Source: Haliclona indistincta
Taxonomy: Eukaryota > Porifera > Demospongiae > Haplosclerida > Chalinidae
Direction of reading: 5' to 3'
NCBI GenBank assembly: GCA_964017065.1
Contig: OZ024791.1
Coordinates: forward strand, 1,610,430 to 1,674,429
Length of the DNA: 64,000 bases
In this document: positions 36,601 through 52,287 of the stretch, in pieces
How the letters are laid out: every line of letters starts with the position of its first letter
Position numbering within the stretch: position 1 is the stretch's first letter
The notes under the pieces: generated by a model
Told to the model about the DNA's origin: nothing
Seen by the model: the letters and a program-made list of their open reading frames with translations, nothing else
Database searches by the model: none
Position numbers and translations under genes: made by a program

Positions 36601-39238
36601 CAGACCAGAGCATAGTTCAGATTCAATGAAGGGACACTGTAGTGATATTAGTGTGCTGATATTGGGCTGGACAAGAGATTTGAATAGGAAGGAACTTTGT
36701 CTACTAAAGAGCGAAATTGCTGAGAGGGATGGGCAGCGTTGTGGTGGTACAGTCACAGCTGGTAACTCATTTTCATCACCTTTGATGCTGATACTAAATG
36801 CTTTTAGTGATACTAGTTTGTGTAGACTAGAAAACAATGATACAAAGTGTGTTACATCAAAGGTAGGAACATCATCCAGACCAAGATATTCCAAAGATGG
36901 AAACAATTTTGGCAATGATGGAACAAGGTCTTTTAAATATTGATAAGCAGTAGATTGAGACTTTAAGATGACCAAATACAGTCCCACAATTGTTCTGTGT
37001 TGGTGTTCTGTTGAGCAGCAGTCAAATCGTTCAAAATAGCCTACAAATTCTTTTAGTGTTGAAAGATCTTCAAATCGAAGGCTCCATCGTGATGAGGGAC
37101 TACTGTTAGCAACACACCAGGCAGTAACAAAGCATTCTAGTGGATTAGTCATTAATGGTTCATTAGTTTCTTCTACAAAAAGCTCAGAAACCAGATCACA
37201 GGATTGAGATTCAAACAGCAGTTGAAAGAAATATGGATTATATCGAGCTCCATAAGTAGCTCTAGTGATGAGTAATAAAGTTGGGTACTGTTCTAAGTCA
37301 ATCAGTGGGTCATGATAGCCATAGACACTGTCAGCTGCTGTAAGGCACGTTTTCAACAATTCTACAGGAATTGAAGTGAGTTTAGTTAGACCTGAAAGAA
37401 AGTAAAGAGCTGGCCAATGGTAACCTGCTGCAAATATCCCAACATTTACTAGTGTGTCAAGAGGAAACAGGCTTGTCTTACTAACCAGTCTAACTATATC
37501 ATCTGAACCCATTCTAGACCAGTGCAAGGCGGCCAAATATTCCTGTAGGGTCAGGTGTAAGAAACAGTAAGACACTGAACTACCGATTACTAACTCCTCC
37601 TCTGCACTTTGCATCAAACCCATATCATCACATGGAATGCTATCGAATATAAACTGTCTGTTCTCCAGACCCTCTGCCGCTAGCTGGGACAGCTTCCAAA
37701 CCTGTTCCTGTACCTCTGAGGGCAAGTCAGTCAGTTGTCTAATTTTAGTTTTACACTTACTGTAGACTGGGTGATCACTGATGTAGCGAATCAATGAGGT
37801 GAGTAGTAGGTCTGTGTAAAGCTGCGTCAGTGTAGTGGGAGCAAAAAGACCTCCCTTCTTCTGTTTCCATTTCTCAATGTACAGGGCAGTGAGTATGGCG
37901 CATTGAAGAGGGATATACATCACAGAGGACACAAACGGGTTGGAATATATGTACGACAACAAGTCAGCCAATACCTGGGGCTGCTTGTGGCATGCTGTCT
38001 CCACATATGATTTTATATCTTCTTCATTAAAGCCCAATACTTCAATGTGTTGATCAACACTTTCTCTAAACTCTGGACACAAGCTATTGCTGGCTAGTGG
38101 TCGACTGGTCACCATAATTGTTGCTTTGGGCAGGCAATCTCCTATCAGTAGCTTATTCAATATGCTATCCTCGGTTCTCTGATCGTCTGTTAGCTCATCG
38201 TATCCTTCCAGCATTAGAAACACACCTCTACCATTGACTGATGCCATGTACTCCAATACCTCCTGTCTGATACTATCACTGTCATGGTAAAAAAGATCGG
38301 ACAAGGTCTTTGCCTCTCGCACACTCTTACTACGCAGCTGTAGCATTAGAACAATATCCTTATCTTGTAGCATCTTGCCCTCTGCCCATTGGCGACAAAG
38401 CTCCCAAGAGAACATTGTTTTTCCTATTCCCGGACTACCCTCTACCAAAATGTGTTGTGCTACTGACTGGTCCTCACTGATACCAATGTCCTCCATCTCC
38501 ATTGGTCTCCTCTTCTTCTTTATTGCAGCAACATCTCCATGGAGCTGTAACAAGAGACACTGACTCTTGACTTCTTCCTCCTCCTCCTCCTGGGCTGCAT
38601 TGCTGATCAGGTTAAGGTGAATGAACTCTTTTGGTCGGACCTTGAGCACCTTTTCCTTCAGTATCGGTGATTTGTTGATGTAGCGATCCTTGAGATAGTC
38701 AATGTACCTCTGGACTAGAGCAGGAGTGTGTCGTGGTGCATGAGTAGCAGCAGGTACTGCCACAGTACTGGGTCCAGCAGGTTGATCTGAGTGGAGAGGA
38801 TGGAATAGACTATAGTAACATACAATGAGACCAGTCCCTCACTCACCTAGTGCTGTTGTGATCCTATCAGCAACATGTCTCAGTGCAGGTTGATCATTCA
38901 CAGCCTCACACAACTCTCTCACCACTCGTGCTGCTCTGGGCTCAGCCTTCATTGTAGTCTCCACTGCAGTCAGTAACCTGATGGCCTTGTCGATATTACC
39001 AACACCAGTGAGTGAGGTGAGGTTGATCTTATCAGTATCACTGATCAGTCGTTTAGAGTAGAGGACTGGTATCAGTGCAGTTGGACTGGTCCCCATTGCC
39101 CTCACTAGTTGATCAAAGTGTTCACGGAACACCTCGTACACAGCAGTGTTGTCATCCGCAACTGCACCAGAGAAGAGAGAGAGAGTGGACTCAATGTAAC
39201 CAGCTACACTCCTCACCTGTCCCTGGACTGGGATTCAT
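36361..39238 (-). CDS. NLR: CARD-like, NACHT and LRR domains
   Basis: Intracellular pattern-recognition ATPase of the kind greatly expanded in sponges. Exons 39238-39217, 39161-38847 and 38786-36361 join in phase to 920 residues. The start is ATG 39238 (MNPSPGT), because the alternative upstream reading into intron 1 has no ATG. Residues about 8-105 form a CARD/Death-fold helical bundle (VFREHFDQLVRAMGTS). Walker A GSPGIGKT is near residue 230 and Walker B FLMLEGYDEL near 304. An all-helical region follows (YCFLHLTLQEYLAALHW near 460), then degenerate LRRs to the C-terminus (LSATNLTTYQAKELA, DDGIRILRQVL). An oligo-Glu stretch lies between CARD and NACHT. The protein family is clear; ligand and partners are unknown. 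A scrap of its 3' end sits beyond the SRCR gene. Confidence 0.88.
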
Positions 39239-40309
39239 CTCTATACGATCAGCTCTAACAAATTAGAACCTTCCTGTGCAGTTTGTTTATTTTACCATCT
39301 TCGTTTACAATGAAAGCATTCTTGTTTATGTCGCATCACTATATTTACCGTAATTCAACTCTAAACATCCTCCGTGGTGATGACCACCATTTCCACAAAA
39401 TCTTCTCGAATGAGTATGAAGAGTCAGTCGTATCATGGAGTAAGTTAGTAACACTTCACACAGTAGCCTGCAGAAGATATCCCATACTAGTCCTAACTGC
39501 AGATTTGTACCAAACTAGTGAGCATTGTTATGTTAAAAGAAAATAAAAAGATTTCTAACGAAATCAAAAGGATGTAGGGATAAAGAAATCTGCTACTGGT
39601 CCACAATGTAAACCAACAAGGAGCAAGCATGGAATGGTAACACGATTGACTTGCTAACAGACCATAGATCCCTACATCAGTGGCTGTACATAACATTTTG
39701 ACTATACTATAATTATTTTGTCACAAGCTAAATTCAATTCAATGCATGTCAGATGTCAGTCAATAGCAACTAGCAGAACTGCTGTAGTCAGCCACTGATG
39801 TAGGGATCTATGGTCTGTTAGCAAGTCAATCGTGTTACCATTCCATGCTTGCTCCTTGTTGGTTTACATTGTGGACCAGTAGCAGATTTCTTTATCCCTA
39901 CATCCTTTTGATTTCGTTAGAAATCTTTTTATTTTCTTGTTTGTGTCCTTTTTTCTTATACAGTGAGTTTCAAATTTTTGGTGCAGTTCGAATTCGGCAA
40001 GATGATGTATCTCTTTTTTGTTTCCATCATTGGTTTGGTTTGCTTTTCTTGATAATTGCTTTTTAACTTGTAGCTCCTAAATACTGAAACTAGCTCATGC
40101 ATTCATGCAAGCTGAAGCCTGGATGCACAGCATACGAGCCCCGCCCACTCTGGTTTAGAATTTTCTGTATGGCTGTGATACTATCTGGCAATATGCGCTC
40201 TTCATACGGCGATGCTCTACAAGTGTATTTGGTCACGTGCGTATTACGTAATCACAATAATGGCGTCAAACACTTAGCTGACAACTGTTCGTGATCGTGA
40301 GCTCGTCAA

Positions 40310-40498
40310 ATGTATATCGTCGTTTCGCTAAAAACTAAGTTCAAAAGGCACATGCCAGGAGAATTTCACGACTGTTCGTGGGTGTTTTGGTTTCGACACT
40401 GCTCGCGTAAAGGTGCTAGGCGAGTTGAAGAAAGAAAGAAAGAAAACGAAGATGACGAAAGTCGATTTTCACCGTTTCCAGGTTCGTCACTTTTGTAA
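40310..40498 (+). CDS. Small reading frame inside element copy 2 (62 codons)
   Basis: Counterpart of the 6821-7027 frame: SLKTKFKRHMPGEFHDCSWV, then RKGARRVEERKKENEDDESR. The N-terminal residues come from a different frame than in copy 1, so only the middle 50 or so residues correspond. Coding status is doubtful. Confidence 0.25.
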   Translation: MYIVVSLKTKFKRHMPGEFHDCSWVFWFRHCSRKGARRVEERKKENEDDESRFSPFPGSSLL

Positions 40499-40660
40499 CA
40501 ATTTCGAGCAATCTCCTTGCTACTGTAAGATGGGGCAACGCCAGAGAGCAGATCTAAGTGTCTTTGGACGTATACAATTCATCACCAGGCGAAATATCAG
40601 CGTTTGAACGCTAATACATTGTATGTAGCCGCCATCTTGTTTTCTCGTTCATCCCTACAT

Positions 40661-40684
40661 AGGGAGTCACTACCGTGACTCCCT
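40661..40684. other. Terminal hairpin of repetitive element, copy 2
   Basis: AGGGAGTCAC and GTGACTCCCT flank a TACC loop. Compared with copy 1, one G:C pair of the stem is T:A here, so pairing is preserved. Confidence 0.7.
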
Positions 40685-40690
40685 AATAAT

Positions 40691-41511
40691 GACTGTTTTT
40701 GGAAAAAAATTATGTCATGTAAAGGAAAAAAACATTTTAGAAATACCGTGTCTTGTTATGTGTGACACATACTACACTGTTTGTGCATACATGTAGTTAC
40801 TTATTGTATTGTCAAAATATTGTCAGCACGTCACTCTGGCTGCAAGTATACGTTACAATCTCTACAAGGATAGTACTGTAGTACCATCTTTGTTCCTGAT
40901 GCCAATGGCTCAACACTACAGGAATGCATGGCGTATGTATTAGCCAGACAATTGAAATTGTATTACAGTTCTGTTGATATAACTAGTGGTATTTCCCTTC
41001 ATTGCTTATCTAGTGAAATAATTATTTTATCTAGTTATTTTATAGTGCAAGCAGGAGCACATAATCAGAGTGAGCATGCTAAGTTATCAATCGTGTTGTA
41101 TCATGTACAAGTTCTCTCAGATTCTTAGTATATATGACGTTGGTAAATATATATCTTTACTCAACTCAATGTATACAATGATGAGAGTGCAATAGCTAAT
41201 AATAATAAGAATATAAAAATAGTGATGGAGTAGTAGATCATATAAAGCAGCCAATCAAATCGCATGTAAATCATTATTATATTGTTAGAAATGTTTGGTC
41301 GATACTGCAATTTGTAGTAACGGGAAGGAGATGAAGAGAGAGAGGGGGAAAGAGATGAAGAGAGAGAGGGGAAGGAGATGAAGAGAGAGAGGGGGAAAGA
41401 GATGAAGAGAGAGAGGGGGAAGGAGATGAAGAGAGAGACTGAAAGAGGAGGAATAAATTAGGAAGGAGACAGTGAAGAATTTATAGATATAAAAATGAGC
41501 TACGTGCAAAA
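40691..41511. other. Intergenic with purine-rich minisatellite
   Basis: No gene is seen from 40691 to about 41320. Positions about 41327-41440 carry some five units of a 23-25 bp purine-rich repeat (core GAGATGAAGAGAGAGAGG). This is the 3' flank of the minus-strand kinase gene. Confidence 0.55.
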
Positions 41512-46877
<5,366 letters not shown>

Positions 46878-47241
46878 GATCGGAGAAGAATGAAGGCAGT
46901 CAGGAGATGTGTGGTGAACAGGGAGTCTCAAATTCGTTCATCATCCCTTTGAAAGAGTCACGTGATAAACATTACAAGAATGTGTCATTAGATTATAATA
47001 GGCGTGGCAGTTTTTAATTATTTCTGAGCTGAATTAACGAGTGCGCTCCTTTTAGAGTTTCTCTCCACGCGTGTGTCGACGAAGGTAAGTATAAATCCTC
47101 TTCAATCTCCTTCAGTAGCTCTTAATCCTTGTTTTAAGCTTGCTGGGCTATGTATCAATATGCTATTTTATGTATTATAATGAATAGCTCGTGTTCTCTT
47201 GTTTCTAAACAGAGCTATAGAGAAAACTCAGAAATACCAAA
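46878..47241. promoter_or_regulatory. Divergent PRKX / RPL35A promoter interval
   Basis: Only about 364 bases separate the two start codons. On the + side a pyrimidine stretch (CTCCTTTT at about 47046, then TTTCTCTCC) resembles the 5'-TOP start of ribosomal-protein mRNAs. A 5'-UTR intron is likely, with donor GAAG|GTAAGT at about 47084 and acceptor CTAAACAG at about 47212, leaving a short leader before ATG 47242. No TATA box is evident. Transcription start sites are inferred, not observed. Confidence 0.5.
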
Positions 47242-47495
47242 ATGAGGTTAGTGCTGTAGAGCGATACTCTACCATTGGTTACTGCTTCCCTGGTTTCTAG
47301 ATTGTATTCTAAGGGTATATTTTTGGGCTTCAAGGGAGGCAAGCGCAATCAGCATCCAGGCACATCACTGCTCAAGATTGAGGGTGTAGAAGAGAGGAAA
47401 GAGACCGAGTTTTATCTTGGTAAAAGAGTAGCCTATGTGTACAGGGTCCACAAGAAGACTAAAGGTATATGCATGTTGTGATGACTATTAGCAAC

Positions 47496-47580
<85 letters not shown>

Positions 47581-47795
47581 GCACGTGGAGATATGAAGCC
47601 TAGAAAAAATCGCATTATTTGGGGTAAAGTGACTCGTCCTCACGGTAACAGCGGTGTAGTTAGAGCCAAGTTCAGGCACAACCTCCCACCTCGTGCAATG
47701 GGTGCTCGTGTTAGAGTGGTGAGCTTCATAACTTGCACATTATTACAGATTTCTTCCTCTCTGTTTCACAGATGTTGTATCCATCAAGAATATAA
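47242..47795 (+). CDS. RPL35A: Ribosomal protein eL33 (L35a)
   Basis: Large-subunit ribosomal protein. Exons 47242-47246 (only ATG AG), 47301-47464, 47582-47718 and 47772-47795 give 109 residues, the family's usual length (about 110). Conserved words: [45 protein letters not shown] and MLYPSRI at the C-terminus. The first exon's coding part is five bases, as is common for ribosomal-protein genes. Intron 2 contains 81 bases of CT repeat running straight into the acceptor (CTCTAG, exon from 47582). The gene is divergent from PRKX and has a TOP-like leader. Confidence 0.97.
47499..47579. repeat. (TC)40 microsatellite in RPL35A intron 2
   Basis: A pure TC tract of 81 bases ending two bases before the acceptor's final G. 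Confidence 0.95.
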
Positions 47796-48016
47796 ACATT
47801 GTCACGGTGTTCTGTACTGTTGTCTCGATAATATGAAACCTTTTCTTCTCATGTGTTGTGGGTGTGGTGATTGTTGTGACCACACCTATTTTGCAGAGTG
47901 CATGCTAGCGCATGCATGCAACGTGCCCGATGTGCCTGTTGATTGCTGTGAGGAAATGATGTGAGCTGGCTGCTGTGGGATATTAGATATTGTCGGGTGC
48001 GTGCGTCAAGACACGT

Positions 48017-49980
48017 ATGAGTTCCGTTAAGCCGTTCATATACGGAGGACTCGCCTCTATCACTGCTGAATTTGGTAAGTCAACAACAGTTGACCGAGAA
48101 CGTGCAGCTCACGTACAGCTAGTATACATGTATCACTGTATTTACAGCATGAACTGTTTACTAAGCACAAAATGACACGTGATTGAACTGATCCACTCTG
48201 TTGGTTTTTTTACTGCACCAGGAACGTTTCCTATTGACACTACCAAGACACGGCTCCAGGTGCAGGGGCAGGTGGCTGATGAGGCCCTCAGAGCAGTCCG
48301 GTATCGCGGCATGCTGCACGCCCTCTACGTGATATCCAGAGAGGAGGGAATCGCAGCATTATACAATGGGTGAGGCCCATTGCATCCCATTGTAAAATCA
48401 AAGATAAACTTAGCATTTGCCAAGTACAGCTTAGGATGTATCATTTTCATGTTGCTAGCATGTTATCATGTAGCTTCCTGTGTTGTTGTTATTTCTCTCA
48501 CTAGCATTGCTCCAGCTATATTGAGGCAAGCATCTTACGGCACGATGAAGATCGGACTTTATCACTTTTTCAAAAAGAGGATTTCTGTTACACTGCAGCG
48601 AGGTACGTACGCTGCTGCAATCATGTGCATCATAGCAGAAAGAACTGAAACACTATAGTGATTTTGTTGGTTGCAATTCAGTTTTGTCTTGTTTGCGATC
48701 CAGGTGAATCGCTGTACACTAATATTGGAGCAGGTATATTGTCAGGAGCTATAGGTTCATCACTAGCTAACCCTACTGACGTACTCAAGGTAACGATACT
48801 GTAGCACTCACTGCTTGTATTGTAAGTGAATTTCACAAGTAGCTAGCTCAGTTTCAAATACCTACAGCATTCTGTAGTGCTATACAGATTCTTGTACTGT
48901 ATGAACTTACACTAGCACTTTGATCTGGTACTCTAACCCAGTAATGAGTGTATTAGACAACCCTTCACCCTTATTGTAGTACTATGCTGATCGTGTGGCT
49001 ATTATGATGACACTGGCTTACTTTGACCTCGATAATTATAATACAACTCTGTATACACAGGTTCGTATGCAGGTAGGCTCACTGAAGGAGTATGAGGCTA
49101 GACAAGGTATGATCAAGTCATTCTCTAGAATATACCACACTGAGGGATTGAAAGGACTATATAGAGTAAGTACTATAGAATACCACTTAGACGCCGTGTA
49201 TAGTGAAGAGTGTGAAAGTGTATTGAGGAGTCATGTAGAATCTTCACCAAGTGTTGTTGCTAGAATTTTAATTTCGTGTGTAAAAATTCCTCCTCCATAG
49301 AACAATGTATGGGAGGGGAGGAATACGCAACAATTTTTCATGCTTAAGATTTTCCACATAAAATTATTCAAAACATGTATGCTTTGACTAAATGCACCAC
49401 TTCTTGACTGGTTAGTATTGTGACTCTATCATTGTGCTCTATTCAGGGAGTTGTACCTACTGCTCAACGTGCTGCTGTAATTGCCGGCGTGCTATTACCG
49501 TCATACGATTTCTTCAAGCAGTCACTGCTGGACTATGGCGTCATGGGAGATACTGTCACTACACACTTTGTAGCCGGGTTCCTGGCTGGGATACTGGGCA
49601 CTGCTGCCAGTAATCCAGTTGATGTGGTCAAGAGTAGAATGATGAACCAAGCAGTGCTGCTGACGAACACCTCTGCTATGACAGGGCATGTGTACACAGG
49701 CTCAATCAATTGTTTCGTCATGGTTTGTCCAAAAATAATGATTTTGTCTAACTTTGAATTCTCATCACAGACACTCCGTACTGAGGGTGTTACAGCTCTT
49801 TATAAAGGATTTATACCCTCTTACTTAAGAATTGGTCCATGGAATATAATTGTATCCTTACATACTGGTTAAACTGCACAACACATGCATTTAGATATTT
49901 TCACTGCATCAAACTGTGATCCTTAACTGTGATGTTGTCAGTTTTTTATCACTTATGAACAATTGAAGAAATTATACTGA
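48017..49980 (+). CDS. SLC25A30: Mitochondrial carrier of the SLC25A14/SLC25A30 (UCP5/KMCP1) type
   Basis: Inner-membrane six-helix transporter. Exons 48017-48074, 48222-48369, 48505-48602, 48704-48789, 49061-49165, 49447-49722, 49771-49851 and 49942-49980 give 296 residues, typical for the family. The three carrier signatures are seen: [22 protein letters not shown] and [23 protein letters not shown] at the N-terminus, [20 protein letters not shown] and [11 protein letters not shown] at the C-terminus single out the A14/A30 branch over UCP1-3. Vertebrate members have been described as carriers of inorganic anions and dicarboxylates, so substrate here is only inferred. The symbol is provisional: A14 and A30 arose from one ancestor. 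The start ATG 48017 ([11 protein letters not shown]) fits the homologues. Confidence 0.93.
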
Positions 49981-50103
49981 TTAATGAATGCATTCATGAT
50001 TCATCGATTATTTTTTGCACAAAAAAAGTTTCAAAATCTCGCGCGCTCAGGCTCGCTCCAAGACAAGGGCGGGTCAAAACGTTACTTGGCAACGTAAATA
50101 AAG

Positions 50104-51650
50104 ATGGCGGCTAGTCTACCACAGCAGACCGCGACAAAGGCGGACCAGTACAGACTGAAGCGAGCCAATGACTACAAGCAGTTCAAGGGACCGTCTGTTA
50201 GTCCTCTGAAACCGATGAAAACAACTCAACGGGTAGAGAAGACCCTCCAGCGCTTGAACGAGGCAAGTACATGACTAGATCTAGAAAGCTAGCACCTCGA
50301 GGTCACCATTGGCTCTGATTGCAGTGTCTGAGACAATTGGAACCGAATGACAGAGACTCTATTGATAGCAGACAGCTGGAGAGAATCAAAGTGTGCTCTC
50401 TAATATTTTCAGACATCATCAAAGATTCCGGCAACTACCAGCCACTGCTTGCAGGCATTAAAGTGAGTGAACTGTAGCTACTTAATGCTCACACACAATC
50501 CCATCATGTGGTTTGTAGAAGGCATATGACTGTAGACTTGACTCATTAATAAAGAGTATACCACCAGACACTGCCAGCTCACTCCATGGTAGCAGTGGTA
50601 CTGGTGTAGTAGTCTCGGCTCCTGTGAGCAGCTCCGATGATGAGCTAGCTGCTCTCAAGCAACACATCACACTTCTTGAGCAACAAGCAACTGACCTCTT
50701 GCAAGAAAACAAGAGGTAAGATACAGATGGTACTTAGAAAGCGTAGCCTCATCCAACTGAAGGGTCTCAGATTGCAGCTGTAATTACTTTTAAATTGTAG
50801 GCTAAATGAGGAGATGGTTGAAGAAATGAAATCTCTTTCAGAAACCAAGTCAACTACTGAGTCACTATTAGGTAGGCAATGTCCTTTACATCTCTTAACA
50901 GCCCAGTCTGTTGTTTGTGTGGATTTTTCAGCTAAAGACAATCAGAAATCATCAACTGACCATGGTACAACAGCTGAGTCTGATTATGCTGCTCAAGTAG
51001 AGAAACTTCACTTTCAGGTGATCCAAGTAGACACACTAGTGACATGTTGAAGAAATAGATCTCATAGACTGCTCTAACCTTTTGCGAAAGAAATTTTGCT
51101 TAAGAATTTCTTATGTGCATTTATCACTCTGAATAATTTTCCTATGTGTTTCCCACTCTATGTGTGTGTGTGTGCTGTGTCCTCAGCTGTGGCAGTGTAG
51201 GAAGGAGATGATGCACTCCATGTCACAGAGGACAGGGAAGGTGCCCATTGACGTCCACAATCAACTAGAGCACTGTATCAGAGCTACTGAGGTAAAGTGC
51301 ACCAACTGCTCACATCACATGTGTGCTGTGAGAGTAATGTTGCATTATTGATTGTACATGTAGCTTCAGATTCAGAGATACCGCAAACAAAATACACTGT
51401 TCAGAGACGAAATTCAAGTAAGTAGAGCTAGCATGGTTGTGCATGGTATAATACTAATATACTATTCTCATGCAGGGATTAGAAATGAAGCTACAAAAGT
51501 ATCTTGAAGTTGCTAGAATTCCAAGAGATGATCTTGTGTTAGTGTAGTATTATAAAGTACCAAGCATACTGTTATTGGTTGTGCTGTTATTGCAGAGCAC
51601 TGTGGACCACCTTTGAGCAGGGAGCCGTGGAGTTTGCCCAGCAAGTATGA
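50104..51650 (+). CDS. Coiled-coil protein, possibly TSNAXIP1-N-like
   Basis: Nine exons: 50104-50262, 50325-50462, 50519-50715, 50801-50871, 50932-51017, 51187-51291, 51364-51417, 51476-51537, 51596-51650; 308 residues. The start MAASLPQQTATKADQ at ATG 50104 is in a good context (AAGATGGCG). An N-terminal helical region (RIKVCSLIFSDIIKDSGNYQ, PLLAGIKKAYD) vaguely recalls the N-terminal domain of translin-associated factor X-interacting proteins of ciliated cells; this is a weak resemblance. Residues about 140-200 and 220-285 are coiled coil (LAALKQHITLLEQQATDLLQ and on). No enzyme motif is seen. The first intron requires a GC-AG donor (GAG|GCAAGT), because the nearby GT gives a premature stop. 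The family is otherwise unrecognised. Confidence 0.75.
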
Positions 51651-52287
51651 ATATCTCTCAACAGATGTGACTGATACTTCTCCACTCCACCGTCTATTAT
51701 CATTAAACTAATACACAATCATTTCGATTTTTGCAGTACTGTAATTCTTGACAATAATACAGAACTCCAAATTGTAAAGAAAAATAATTGCAACTGCATT
51801 ATAAATTATAATCATAATTGCGGCTGTTCTAATTTGGAAGATGTCGCCAAAAAGTGAAAATGACCAATCTATATACTCTTCCTCAAACTGTACATACTAC
51901 CACTATAGAATGAAACATGCACTTTCTCTTATGAGTTGACTGTTCCTCGGAATTGCTTGCAATACAGGCATATAATACATGTTGTAAGTAATTATAAGTA
52001 AATTAAATACTAACTGTTGATTCTCTGACTATAAAAGTACTACCGTATAGCGAGAAATTTTGGTGGTCAAAATTTTGGCGGATTTGGCGGATTGCTCTTG
52101 AAACGCCAAAATTTTAACCGCCAAAATCGGATATACATGGGCGTGTATATCCGCTTTGGCATCAATCCGCCAAAATATTAACCGCCAAAATCTGTTCTTA
52201 GCAAATCCGCCAAAATTTTGACCACCAAAATTTCTCGCTATACGGTAGTTCTTGTCTGCAGTATGCTAATTTGCTATGATCAAATGA
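51651..52287. other. Convergent intergenic spacer
   Basis: 3' flanks of the coiled-coil gene (+) and of the first ankyrin-Roc gene (-). The first 390 bases are AT-rich without a recognised feature. The rest is the inverted-repeat element at 52040-52248. Confidence 0.6.
52040..52248. mobile_element. MITE-like element with long terminal inverted repeats
   Basis: The ends CTACCGTATAGCGAGAAATT and AATTTCTCGCTATACGGTAG are exact inverses, and similarity continues for some 50 bases (GGTCAAAATTTTGGCGGAT and its inverse). The interior adds further inverted copies of GCCAAAATTTTAACCGCC and a GTATATCCG/CGGATATAC pair. Total length is 209 bases with no coding capacity. Flanking bases extend the repeat by one (A...T), but no clear target duplication is seen. 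Confidence 0.8.

Larger units (their letters stand above)
39541..40690 (+). mobile_element. About 1.2 kb repetitive element, copy 2
   Basis: Second copy of the element at 5991-7212. Inverted arms lie at about 39541-39686 and 39789-39937 around a loop of about 100 bases, followed by roughly 0.75 kb similar to copy 1 and a terminal hairpin at 40661-40684. The loop sequence differs from copy 1, while the arms are close to identical within each copy. That suggests arm-to-arm homogenisation. A small frame is kept at 40310-40498. It lies between the NLR gene's 5' end and the 3' end of PRKX. Confidence 0.65.

Noticed and set aside
38839..39216. Start of the NLR at 39216
   Set aside because: That codon is GTG and lies inside an intron. 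A short first exon with ATG at 39238 and acceptor GGTGCAG joins in frame to the CARD region.
47593..47964. 123-codon frame extending RPL35A
   Set aside because: It reads through donor GTG|GTGAGC into intron 3. The conserved C-terminus MLYPSRI is supplied by the next exon at 47772.
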